Source: a virus | Direction: 5' to 3' (one strand) | Length of the DNA: 29,590 bases | IMG/VR virus record: IMGVR_UViG_3300013093_003029 | Span: 1-29,590 of that record | In this document: one piece after another, positions 20,494 through 27,682 of the stretch | Numbering within the stretch: position 1 is the first letter of the stretch | Layout of the letters: each line of letters begins with the position of its first letter | Notes under the pieces: model-generated | Told to the model about the DNA's origin: nothing | Databases searched by the model: none | Seen by the model: the letters and a program-made list of their open reading frames with translations, nothing else | Made by a program: the position numbers and the translations under genes

Positions 20494-20690
20494 ATATTGC
20501 CCCTATTAATGTTGAGTCTAGCTAACTCAATGTTTTGCTTGGTGTATCGCATATTCGGTCGCTCGAAGATAATAACGGCATACACAGCAATAGGGCCACC
20601 TGGCTTACTTGACAGCGAACGAAGATAGTAAGTTATGGCGGTGGGCGCTGTCTCCGGAGCAGCAGGTGTCTAGGATGGGATATTCCTAGA
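20494..20690 (+). ncRNA. compact structured RNA candidate with pseudoknot
   Basis: No gene fits. Pairings: CCCTATT/AATAGGG (20501-20507 with 20589-20595) closing a multi-arm region; hairpin TTGAGT/ACTCAA (20512-20530); TTGCT+GTGTAT with ATACAC+AGCAA (20535-20547 with 20580-20590); CCACC/GGTGG (20596-20600 with 20640-20644); CTTAC/GTAAG (20604-20608 with 20628-20632); GACAGCG/CGCTGTC (20611-20617 with 20646-20652), which crosses the previous two; and TCTAGGA/TCCTAGA (20669-20690) followed by U-rich sequence. The strand is assumed from that tail. It does not match an RNA class I can name. Confidence 0.55.
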
Positions 20691-21285
20691 TCCGGAACTT
20701 TATTTCTTTTAGTGATTCATAATTAGTCACTAGTTTATTATAATCGTATGGTGTTTTAATAAATTCAAGTGGTTTAGATAATTTAAAATCTACTCCTATG
20801 ATATCATAAAATTTATCATTGTTTGTTTTGATATGATCATAATCAATGTTAACAACAGTATTTGGTAAATTACCCAATAGTTTTTCAATTCTTCTATTAA
20901 ATCTTAGATTAGCCATATAATCATTGGCAAAAGTTGAATATGGGATTTCGAAAGATTTGGGATTTTCAATCCAATTTTTGGTATTTTCAAAATAAGCAAA
21001 TTGATTTAGATAGCTTGCAACTTGATTGCTTATTACTAAATCAAAAATATTTCTGGTCACATAAATTATGATAAAATCTCTTGGAACTTGTAGTAAATTT
21101 TGTTCATTATGACAGTGATATATGGTGTTGTTCTCATAATTCTCAATGATATTTTTTTGTTGAAAATTAATAAAAAAATTCAAATTATTCGATATTTTTG
21201 ATTTAACATACTCATTGAGTAGAAAACAACATAATTGACTTCCTGCCCTGCCATTTGATATAACAATATAATTGAAATTCTCCAT
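20686..21285 (-). CDS. sulfotransferase-like P-loop protein
   Basis: 199 aa from ATG 21285; a longer frame would cross the opposite-strand endolysin start and has no promoter. VISNGRAGSQLCCFLLN near the start resembles the 5'-PAPS-binding loop (SxxRSGSTLL), and IYVTRNIFDLVISN the 3'-phosphate motif (RxPxDxxxS). It is strongly A+T-rich with Asn/Ile/Phe bias, unlike the flanking genes. A late octamer is 5 nt before the ATG. It may sulfate a glycan or small molecule; this is a family-level guess. Confidence 0.6.
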   Translation of the reverse strand: MENFNYIVISNGRAGSQLCCFLLNEYVKSKISNNLNFFINFQQKNIIENYENNTIYHCHNEQNLLQVPRDFIIIYVTRNIFDLVISNQVASYLNQFAYFENTKNWIENPKSFEIPYSTFANDYMANLRFNRRIEKLLGNLPNTVVNIDYDHIKTNNDKFYDIIGVDFKLSKPLEFIKTPYDYNKLVTNYESLKEIKFRI

Positions 21286-21290
21286 AAAAA

Positions 21291-21298
21291 TATTTATT
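21291..21298 (-). promoter_or_regulatory. late promoter octamer (AATAAATA), minus strand
   Basis: AATAAATA followed by TTTTT and ATG 21285, at the predicted +1. It is back to back with the endolysin's late octamer 15 nt away. Confidence 0.65.
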
Positions 21299-21313
21299 GT
21301 TAGCTTTTTTGAA

Positions 21314-21321
21314 AATAAATA
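21314..21321 (+). promoter_or_regulatory. late promoter octamer (AATAAATA) for endolysin
   Basis: AATAAATA on the plus strand, with start expected near 21327 and a normal leader carrying AAGGA before ATG 21345. Endolysins are late genes, which supports the octamer assignment. Confidence 0.65.
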
Positions 21322-21344
21322 CATTAGCAGAAGGAAATCAACAA

Positions 21345-21965
21345 ATGCTAATGGATAAAGATAAGTTTTGGGATGCTTTTGAAAGTTGCGATGAGAAGAC
21401 AATCGACGCATGTTTACAGCCATTAAATGATGCAATGGAAGAATTTGAAATTAATACTCCAGAGCGAATGGCAATGTTTCTAGCACAGTGCTGCCACGAA
21501 AGTTCATATTTTAGAATTACTAAAGAAAATTTAAACTATAAAGCAGAGGGTCTAATGAAGATCTTTCACAAGTATTTTGATGATGAAGATACTGCTAACG
21601 AATATGCTCATAATCCAGAAAAGATTGCTAATCGTGTTTATGCTAACCGCATGGGCAACGGCGATGAGGGTTCGGGCGATGGGTGGAAGCATTGCGGCAG
21701 GGGCTTTATTCAGTTAACTGGTAAGAGTAATTACGAAGAATGTGGCGAAGCTTTGGGCAAAGACCTTAGTGAAGATCCACTATATCTGACTACTCCAGAA
21801 GGTGCTGCTCGTAGTGCTGGTTGGTTTTGGCAAAAGAATGATCTTAACAAGTATTCGGATGCAAGTGATATTTTAACTTGTACAAAACGTATCAATGGAG
21901 GAACCATTGGGCTTGCAGAGCGTACAGAGCTTTGGGAAAATGCATTAAAGGTCTTTAAGTCTTAA
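21345..21965 (+). CDS. GH19-type endolysin
   Basis: 206-207 aa from ATG 21345 (AAGGA upstream). FLAQCCHESSYFRITKENLN contains the catalytic Glu (E52) of glycoside hydrolase 19, and GDGWKHCGRGFIQLTGKSNY the substrate-binding block; AGWFWQKNDLNKY and TKRINGG are also typical. It hydrolyses peptidoglycan glycan strands for host lysis. No signal peptide is seen, so it would need a holin; none is identified with certainty in the window. Confidence 0.9.
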   Translation: MLMDKDKFWDAFESCDEKTIDACLQPLNDAMEEFEINTPERMAMFLAQCCHESSYFRITKENLNYKAEGLMKIFHKYFDDEDTANEYAHNPEKIANRVYANRMGNGDEGSGDGWKHCGRGFIQLTGKSNYEECGEALGKDLSEDPLYLTTPEGAARSAGWFWQKNDLNKYSDASDILTCTKRINGGTIGLAERTELWENALKVFKS

Positions 21966-21989
21966 ATATAATACAACACGGAGATAAGA

Positions 21990-22433
21990 ATGAGTGAACA
22001 GATGATTGAAACTGCTAAAGTAGTGATGGCTGACCATTTCAAATTTTATCTCCGTGCTCACAACTATCATTGGAATATCGAAGGTCCTGATTTTTATCAG
22101 TATCATATATTACTTGAAAAAATATACGAGGATGTATTTGAAGCAGTAGATACTATTGCCGAACACATTCGTGCTATGGGATCATATGTACCTGGCAGTT
22201 TAGGACGTTTTGCAGAGCTTAGTAAAATAGGTGATGAACGTGAAACTCCCGACGCTTTAACTATGTTTCACAGACTATATCAAGATAACGAAACAGTATT
22301 GTATAATGTACAAGTTGCTTACAACGAAGCTGAAACAGCAGGCAATCATGGCTGGAGTAATTTTTTAGCTGAGCGTCAATCTGCTCATAAAAAGCATGGA
22401 TGGATGATTAAATCGACTTTAGCTGGACGATAG
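21990..22433 (+). CDS. Dps/ferritin-like DNA-starvation protein
   Basis: 147 aa. AHNYHWNIEGPDFYQYHILLEKIYEDVF carries the Dps ferroxidase ligands at the right spacing: H27, H39, D54, E58. Dps dodecamers oxidise Fe(II) with peroxide, store iron and coat DNA. With the peroxiredoxin at 12614 it suggests phage interest in oxidative stress. GGAG precedes the ATG. Confidence 0.9.
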   Translation: MSEQMIETAKVVMADHFKFYLRAHNYHWNIEGPDFYQYHILLEKIYEDVFEAVDTIAEHIRAMGSYVPGSLGRFAELSKIGDERETPDALTMFHRLYQDNETVLYNVQVAYNEAETAGNHGWSNFLAERQSAHKKHGWMIKSTLAGR

Positions 22434-22441
22434 TATATAAT
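22413..22441 (+). promoter_or_regulatory. sigma70-like promoter, leaderless
   Basis: TCGACT (22413-22418, weak) and TATAAT (22436-22441, perfect), spacer 17. ATG 22448 is 6 nt after the -10, at the predicted +1. Confidence 0.5.
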
Positions 22442-22447
22442 TAAATC

Positions 22448-23578
22448 ATGATATTTAAAAATGATCCATATAAACATGGATATTATCAAGTCAATATTCA
22501 TCGAACTTTTAGTAAACTTGAAGCAATTGAATTGCAAAATGTCACTGGATATTGGCCACAGTGGCATTTCAATGACGACATATTTGCTGCTCAAAATTGG
22601 CAGCAAGAACCATCATTAGACTTATATGAATTGTATAAAGCTCGCTGTCGTCAGATAAGATCAGCATATGATTATGTTGTGCTATTCTATAGTGGTGGTA
22701 GTGATAGTGTAAACATATTAACTGCATGGATTGATGCGGGGTTAAAAATAGACGAGATCGCAACTGTATGGAATCTTGAGGGTTCTAAAGATCGTGATGA
22801 TTATATGAACGCCGAAGTTGATCGTGTTGTACTTCCTGGTATCAAGCGATTGCGTGATAAGGGGTTGGAGTTTAAGTTTAGATTAATTGATATCACTGAG
22901 CATACCGAGTCATTTATTAAGAGTGTGGGTGAAGATTACAATTATTATGTCAATAATCACTATAGTCCCAATAACATAATAAAAAGCCAATTTAGAGAAC
23001 GCATTGAAGATTATCGTAATCTAATTGATCAAGGCAAATCAGTTTGCTTTGTATGGGGCAGTGAAAAACCTCAGATATTTCCAGATGGAGATAAGCATTA
23101 CTTGCAGTTTTTTGACATTATGGACAATTGTGTTACTCCTTATGCTCAGCAGCGTGTTGCTCAAGGTTGGTATGATGAGTTATTCTATTGGACTCCTGAT
23201 CTACCTGAGATGATTGTTAAGCAAGCACACGCATTGTTGAAGTTTGCCGAAACATGTGACCTACATGAATTTTACCAAACTAAACCTAATCGGTATGGAT
23301 TTAATAGAAGATTGAAACAGTATATTACAAGTGCCGCAGCTAAGATTATACTGTATCCAAAATGGGATCCAACTACATTCAATAATGGCAAACCAACCAA
23401 TGTTGTATTCAGTGAGCGTGACAGCTGGTTTTGGAATGGCAATAGTGATGGACAAGCTATTTTGAATCCATTGAACAAGCGTTACTTTGATACGTTGGGC
23501 AGCAACTGGATCAATGATGGAATTAATCCACGTAGTGGAATAAAAGGTCACTGTAGTCAAAAATATTATCTAAATTAA
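22448..23578 (+). CDS. N-type PP-loop ATP pyrophosphatase domain protein
   Basis: 376 aa. VVLFYSGGSDSVNILTAWI (about 77-95) is the SGGxDS PP-loop that binds ATP and adenylates a substrate, as in asparagine synthase, QueC, ThiI-like and sugar amidotransferase enzymes. The rest (DKHYLQFFDIMDNCVTPYAQ, FKFRLIDITEHTESF) does not point to one family for me. No glutaminase domain is present. It is near the radical SAM and phosphoribosyltransferase genes. Confidence 0.75.
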   Translation: MIFKNDPYKHGYYQVNIHRTFSKLEAIELQNVTGYWPQWHFNDDIFAAQNWQQEPSLDLYELYKARCRQIRSAYDYVVLFYSGGSDSVNILTAWIDAGLKIDEIATVWNLEGSKDRDDYMNAEVDRVVLPGIKRLRDKGLEFKFRLIDITEHTESFIKSVGEDYNYYVNNHYSPNNIIKSQFRERIEDYRNLIDQGKSVCFVWGSEKPQIFPDGDKHYLQFFDIMDNCVTPYAQQRVAQGWYDELFYWTPDLPEMIVKQAHALLKFAETCDLHEFYQTKPNRYGFNRRLKQYITSAAAKIILYPKWDPTTFNNGKPTNVVFSERDSWFWNGNSDGQAILNPLNKRYFDTLGSNWINDGINPRSGIKGHCSQKYYLN

Positions 23579-23607
23579 TTGACATTATCAGCAAAAGCAT
23601 ATATAGT
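23579..23607 (+). promoter_or_regulatory. sigma70-like promoter for tRNA-Ser
   Basis: TTGACA (23579-23584), 17 nt, TATAGT (23602-23607); start predicted near 23614, 7 nt before the tRNA. Confidence 0.75.
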
Positions 23608-23620
23608 AATGATACTAAAC

Positions 23621-23712
23621 GGAAGGGTGGCTGAGAGGCCGAAAGCACTCGGTTGCTAACTGAGCGAGGGTAGCGATATCCTCCGTGGGTTCGAATCCCA
23701 CCCCTTCCGCCA
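23621..23712 (+). tRNA. tRNA-Ser (anticodon GCU)
   Basis: GGAAGGG/CCCTTCC acceptor, discriminator G and encoded CCA; anticodon loop TTGCTAA in stem CTCGG/CTGAG; long variable arm GCGAGGGTAGCGATATCCTC as expected for Ser; T arm GTGGG-TTCGAAT-CCCAC. Confidence 0.95.
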
Positions 23713-23728
23713 TCATTTTGGAGTATTA

Positions 23729-24034
23729 ATGAAAAAGCTTATTGTGTTATCAGCACTAACATTGTCACTTGCAGGTTGTGCAGATGCACATCGTAGCTAT
23801 CCTGCTATTGTAGTTGAAGAGCGTCCTATCCCATCATATTATTATGAGCGAGCACCTATTATTGTTCCTGTTGATCGCGGATATCTTCCCCCGCCTCGTT
23901 ACGATGAGCATCGACAAGTTGAAGAGCGTCATATGCCAACTCCAGCTCCTCGTCCATATAACTTGGAGCAGCGCCCGCAGACACGTCATACTTGTGACCC
24001 GCATCGTGATCACGAATGTAAGGCAGTGAGGTAA
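23729..24034 (+). CDS. Pro-rich lipoprotein (possible o-spanin)
   Basis: 101 aa. MKKLIVLSALTLSLAGC is a lipoprotein signal with lipobox LAGC (Cys17). The mature part is proline- and arginine-rich (PVDRGYLPPPRYDEH, PTPAPRPYN), extended, and ends with two Cys (CDPHRDHECKAVR). Outer-membrane spanin subunits are often small Pro-rich lipoproteins, and an endolysin lies 2 kb upstream, but no inner-membrane spanin partner was found beside it. GGAG precedes the ATG. Confidence 0.78.
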   Translation: MKKLIVLSALTLSLAGCADAHRSYPAIVVEERPIPSYYYERAPIIVPVDRGYLPPPRYDEHRQVEERHMPTPAPRPYNLEQRPQTRHTCDPHRDHECKAVR

Positions 24035-24035
24035 A

Positions 24036-25289
24036 TTGACAAATTTTCCTGTTAAAACCGCAACTGGCTGTAGACTTAAATGGGGTTACAGCACAATTTA
24101 TCTAAGTCGTTCATCAACTGCTAGTTGCCACAGAGTCAGACACGATAAACTAACTCTTGAGAATTTTATGGATTTTCATAATCTTCCCCGTAAGATTGCA
24201 GATCGTGAAATGATGTTGGAAGGAAAATGGCCTGGCGGTGGTTGTGAGTATTGTAAGAACATTGAAGATGCAGGTGGGTATAGTGATCGCCAATTGCATC
24301 TAACTACGCCATTTGAGCATATGACTGTTAAAGAGCTTTTGACTGATCCTACAGCAACTCGAGTAACTCCTCGTACATTAGAAGTTTATTTCAATAATAC
24401 TTGTAATCTCAAATGCATTTACTGTGGTCCATGGTTTAGCAGTAAGATTGCTGCTGAACTTAAAAAGCATGGAAGATTTGGTGACGAAGCCTACTTTGAA
24501 AAGTATGACGAATGGAAAATGAATTCTGAGTATGATCAAATGGTCAAGCTGTTATTTGAATGGCTGGCACTGAATCATAAAGATATTACAACATTTCAAA
24601 TTCTAGGTGGAGAACCTTTCCTTCAGAAAGAGTTTGATATGACTTTGGATTTCTTTGAAGAGCATCCCAGTCCCAATCTTGATTTTAACATTGTAACTAA
24701 CTTAACTGCTGATGACAAGCGTATGGATCATTTTATCAGCAGATTTGAACAGTTGATTGGTAAGCGTAAGCTTAAGAATCTACAGATTACTGCCAGCTTA
24801 GATTGTTGGGGTCCACAAGCTGAATATATCCGCAGTGATTTAGATTTGGCACAGTGGGAACGTAACTTTGAAAAGTTAGTTAACAAGAAGTGGATACGTA
24901 TGCAGGTCAATCATGCTATTAATGTATTAAGTGTCAAATACATGCCTGACCTATTACGACGTATGCAAAAATGGAATGAGATTAATACTGTTTATAACAA
25001 CTTCATGACAGTACAATGGCCGCCTTATCTAAATCCTGATATCTTTGGTCCTGGATTGTTTGATGATGATTTTGAATCATTTGATAGTTTAATGTTGAAT
25101 ACAGTTCCTTACCATGAGAATACAAAGAAGTATATGCAGGGAATTAGATCACAAGTTGCTAATAGCAAACCTAATATACCGCAGATCAAAAGTCTTAAGA
25201 GTTTTCTAGACTCAATTGATCAACGTCGTAATAGAGATTATAAGCCGTTGTTTCCATGGTTGGATGCAGAATTTGAAAAATATCTTTGA
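24036..25289 (+). CDS. twitch-type radical SAM protein
   Basis: 417 aa from TTG 24036 with GAGG a few bases before; no ATG occurs until residue about 45, after conserved sequence. The radical SAM cluster motif is C123-x3-C127-x2-C130 (CNLKCIYC), and QILGGEPFL (188-196) is the SAM-binding GGE motif. N-terminal CEYCKNIEDAGGYSDR (70-85) is the pre-domain Cys pair typical of twitch-domain proteins. Such enzymes use a 5'-deoxyadenosyl radical, often on peptides or sugars; the substrate is unknown. It sits 1 nt after the lipoprotein gene. Confidence 0.85.
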   Translation: MTNFPVKTATGCRLKWGYSTIYLSRSSTASCHRVRHDKLTLENFMDFHNLPRKIADREMMLEGKWPGGGCEYCKNIEDAGGYSDRQLHLTTPFEHMTVKELLTDPTATRVTPRTLEVYFNNTCNLKCIYCGPWFSSKIAAELKKHGRFGDEAYFEKYDEWKMNSEYDQMVKLLFEWLALNHKDITTFQILGGEPFLQKEFDMTLDFFEEHPSPNLDFNIVTNLTADDKRMDHFISRFEQLIGKRKLKNLQITASLDCWGPQAEYIRSDLDLAQWERNFEKLVNKKWIRMQVNHAINVLSVKYMPDLLRRMQKWNEINTVYNNFMTVQWPPYLNPDIFGPGLFDDDFESFDSLMLNTVPYHENTKKYMQGIRSQVANSKPNIPQIKSLKSFLDSIDQRRNRDYKPLFPWLDAEFEKYL

Positions 25290-25296
25290 GGATTAT

Positions 25297-25794
25297 ATGA
25301 AAAAGACTTATATTAACTGGGAATCAATGGATCAACTGTGTACTAAGCTTGCACTAGATGTTCTTAAGAGTGGGTTTAAGCCTGATTATATTGTTGGTAT
25401 TACCAGAGGCGGGTTAACTCCCGCAGTGATTCTAAGCCATATTCTTGAAGTTCCAATGTATGCACTTAAAGTATCATTGAGAGATGGCGTTGAGGATGAC
25501 TGTGATCATAATTGTTGGATGGCAGAAGATGCAATGGGATACAATACAGATCCTGTAAACATTCTTATTGTCGACGCTATTAACGATAGCGGAGCAACTA
25601 TTGCTTGGATTAAGCAGGATTGGCCCGGCAGTTGTTTGCCTGCCAATGAGAAATGGAATTCTTGTTGGGGTACTAATGTTCGGTTTGCAACGGTAGTTAA
25701 CAATCTTGCCAGCACAGAAACTGTAGGATACGCTGCAATGGAAATCAATAAAGCAGAAGACAATGCTTGGATTGTGTTTCCTTGGGAGCATTAA
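25297..25794 (+). CDS. phosphoribosyltransferase (xanthine/guanine PRTase-like)
   Basis: 165 aa from ATG 25297 (GAGG upstream). YIVGITRGGLTPAVILSHIL is the PPi-loop region and ILIVDAINDSGATIAWI the PRPP-binding motif (usual form VDDIxDTGxT; here VDAINDSG). The length and layout fit purine-salvage PRTases, though an orotate- or regulator-type PRTase is possible. An insert rich in Cys and Trp (KWNSCWGTN) is unusual. It is 7 nt after the radical SAM gene. Confidence 0.83.
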   Translation: MKKTYINWESMDQLCTKLALDVLKSGFKPDYIVGITRGGLTPAVILSHILEVPMYALKVSLRDGVEDDCDHNCWMAEDAMGYNTDPVNILIVDAINDSGATIAWIKQDWPGSCLPANEKWNSCWGTNVRFATVVNNLASTETVGYAAMEINKAEDNAWIVFPWEH

Positions 25795-25824
25795 CTGTTA
25801 CATAATTTGTAACAAAAAAGAAGG

Positions 25825-25852
25825 TTGACAGAATTTAGTAAACTTGTATATT
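25825..25852 (+). promoter_or_regulatory. sigma70-like promoter with AAGGTTG/CAACCTT flank
   Basis: TTGACA (25825-25830), 16 nt, TATATT (25847-25852). Start near 25859; leader of about 50 nt with AAGGA before ATG 25909. CAACCTT in the leader is complementary to AAGGTTG at the -35. Confidence 0.78.
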
Positions 25853-25908
25853 AGTAATTGCTAGTATGGTGCTATGCAAAAACAACCTTTTGGATAAGGA
25901 AATAAAAT

Positions 25909-27147
25909 ATGAGTAATACGCAATATATAAATTTTGGATACCCGCAAGTTGTTACACAGAAGTTTGGTCAAGATCTTGAACTAATCTTAGGTCCAAAAAA
26001 TAGTCGTGTTGATTATCGAGAACTTACTCAAAAAGATGTAGCTGATAGGCTTGAAAAAATTCCAGAGAAACTTTGGACACCTCTTACCCGCAGTGGCATG
26101 CTTAGTCTATTGGATTCTTGGATTCTTGCACTCGATGAGTTGGCTGATAGTAAGGCACTATGGGGTGTAGATTTTCCACTTATGAACATTACTCCAATGG
26201 AGGGTGTTGAGCGTCAACCAGTTGAAAAGCTTTGGCTTAATTTCGGTAGTCAACGTATTCTTTATTTTCGACATTGTATTGGAATTGTTTTTAAGTTTGA
26301 TCCATGGTCAGTGTTTAATGCCATTGGCAGAATGGAAACTAGTGGTGAACGAGCATTTATCAATGATGCACAGCATCGCAGCGTAGCATCATTATTTTTT
26401 GGTGTTCGTTATATCGCTATGCAGTATAGAATTTCAGATGATACTACTGTAGATATTGATCAGTTCTGTGCCTGTAATGTTGATAATCTTCCTTCAGAGC
26501 CATACGACAATTATCGTAATCGCTCTACTAGAGCAGAGCAGTATATTGCAGCTGGAAAAAAGCCCTTCAAAGAAGATCAAGAAATGCTTGATATTAAACA
26601 TTGGGCAAATCGTTGGGGTATTAATATTTGCCGTGCAAAGGACCCAAATGCTAGTGCTAACAGGGGTATTAGTCATATGGGAGATATCTTAAAGTCAGCT
26701 CGTATGGGTATTGAAAATATGGATATCGCTGCCGCAGTTATGATTTCTTCTTACGGCAATCAAACTATTAAGTCAGCTAACTTGTTGGGGCTAACATATT
26801 TGTTTAGTCAGCAAGATCATCGGTGGACCTTAGTAGATAAGGATCCAAAGAAAAACTTTCATGGTGATTACATTGGCGGTCAGTTAGTAAACAAAAATCT
26901 TCGCGAACTATCTAATGTTATTGATAGGCATTTTGGTACAGCTTCTGAATCTTTACATTCAACTTGTAAAAAGGCTGTAAATGACGAATATGGTAAAGGT
27001 AATGGCATTGGTCCTGAGATCAAAGTAAGTCATGCTATCTATCATGTCTTTACAAAGTTTGCTAGGGAAGAATTTAAAAATTCAATGACTGCTCCGAAGA
27101 ACAAGTATGGCGAAACCATTAGGGTTCATGATTGGCTAGTTCGATGA
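25909..27147 (+). CDS. DGQHR/ParB-like domain protein
   Basis: 412 aa. RAFINDAQHRSVASLFFG (149-166) resembles the DGQHR signature of ParB/sulfiredoxin-fold proteins, DndB and the phage ParB-like nuclease group, with D153, Q155, H156, R157. The C-terminal half (ISHMGDILKSARMGIENM, SHAIYHVFTKFAREEF) is helical. Possible roles are DNA nicking or a DNA-modification accessory; not decidable here. It is joined by ATGA to the HNH gene, suggesting a functional pair. Confidence 0.62.
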   Translation: MSNTQYINFGYPQVVTQKFGQDLELILGPKNSRVDYRELTQKDVADRLEKIPEKLWTPLTRSGMLSLLDSWILALDELADSKALWGVDFPLMNITPMEGVERQPVEKLWLNFGSQRILYFRHCIGIVFKFDPWSVFNAIGRMETSGERAFINDAQHRSVASLFFGVRYIAMQYRISDDTTVDIDQFCACNVDNLPSEPYDNYRNRSTRAEQYIAAGKKPFKEDQEMLDIKHWANRWGINICRAKDPNASANRGISHMGDILKSARMGIENMDIAAAVMISSYGNQTIKSANLLGLTYLFSQQDHRWTLVDKDPKKNFHGDYIGGQLVNKNLRELSNVIDRHFGTASESLHSTCKKAVNDEYGKGNGIGPEIKVSHAIYHVFTKFAREEFKNSMTAPKNKYGETIRVHDWLVR

Positions 27148-27578
27148 CTGTGGTTGAAATTAATCAACTTATTCTGGAGAACGAACTTCGCCCATATAGA
27201 CTGCCAGATGGAGTTACTTATTTGAATGGTGATTATCATCTAGCAGTTATGGAAGGTCGTATAGACTTAAAAATGCTTCGCTGTATCGAGTACAGCAGGC
27301 AAGCTGAATACGACGCAACTCCCGAGGAGCTATACAGTATAGCTCCTGACTACTTCGGTGACCGAAAGGTATGTTGGGGTTTAGGTTTTAATCGAGTAAC
27401 TGATGACTTGTATCATCTTCCTGGGTTGGATCATAAAATCCCTCAGGCAAAGAAAGGTGCAAGCACCATAGATAACTTAGTGTTTGTCCCACGTATCTAT
27501 AATATTTGGAAACGTGATATGCTAAAAGAAGAATGGCTACATTTTAGAGAATGGATGAATAATCATCTAGAATGTTGA
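27144..27578 (+). CDS. HNH-type nuclease partner of the DGQHR protein
   Basis: 144 aa from ATG 27144 (ATGA overlap). GLDHKIPQAKKGASTIDN followed by LVFVPRIYNIWK is the HNH core: D96-H97, N111 and N120, with the usual DHxxPxxxGGxxxxxNL spacing but no zinc Cys pairs. The N-terminal half (LILENELRPYRLPDGVTYL) might recognise DNA. It could be a restriction-like or homing nuclease; the tight coupling favours a joint role with the upstream gene. Confidence 0.68.
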   Translation: MTVVEINQLILENELRPYRLPDGVTYLNGDYHLAVMEGRIDLKMLRCIEYSRQAEYDATPEELYSIAPDYFGDRKVCWGLGFNRVTDDLYHLPGLDHKIPQAKKGASTIDNLVFVPRIYNIWKRDMLKEEWLHFREWMNNHLEC

Positions 27579-27602
27579 CAATAAATAATAGTATGCTATT
27601 AT
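27575..27602 (+). promoter_or_regulatory. sigma70-like promoter for the split tRNA locus
   Basis: TTGACA (27575-27580), 16 nt, TATTAT (27597-27602). Start near 27609, just before the tRNA-like 5' half at 27611. Confidence 0.8.
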
Positions 27603-27610
27603 AACAATAA

Positions 27611-27634
27611 GGTCTCTTAGCTCAGCTGGATAGA
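27611..27634 (+). pseudogene. 5' half of a tRNA, interrupted
   Basis: GGTCTCT (acceptor), TA, GCTC (D stem), AGCTGGATA (D loop), GA: a perfect tRNA opening that breaks inside the 3' strand of the D stem and runs into the endonuclease leader. No AGAGACC acceptor complement is found downstream of the endonuclease, so the two tRNA pieces at this locus do not belong to one standard tRNA. Confidence 0.7.
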
Positions 27635-27636
27635 CT

Positions 27637-27682
27637 TCTACTTTTTCAGTAAAAAGTATAAATACAACTGGAGAAGTAGATG
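27637..27682 (+). promoter_or_regulatory. late octamer inside a Shine-Dalgarno-hiding hairpin
   Basis: CTACTTTTTC (27638-27647) pairs over 10 bp (two U-G) with GGAGAAGTAG (27670-27679), which is the ribosome site directly before ATG 27680. TATAAATA is in the loop (27657-27664); its expected start is 27670, the first G of GGAG. Late RNA would lack the 5' arm. A rival hairpin TACTTTTT-CAGT-AAAAAGTA shares the 5' arm. Confidence 0.78.

Noticed and set aside
24036-24041. TTGACA as a promoter -35
   Set aside because: It is the TTG start and second codon of the radical SAM gene; no -10 at proper distance.
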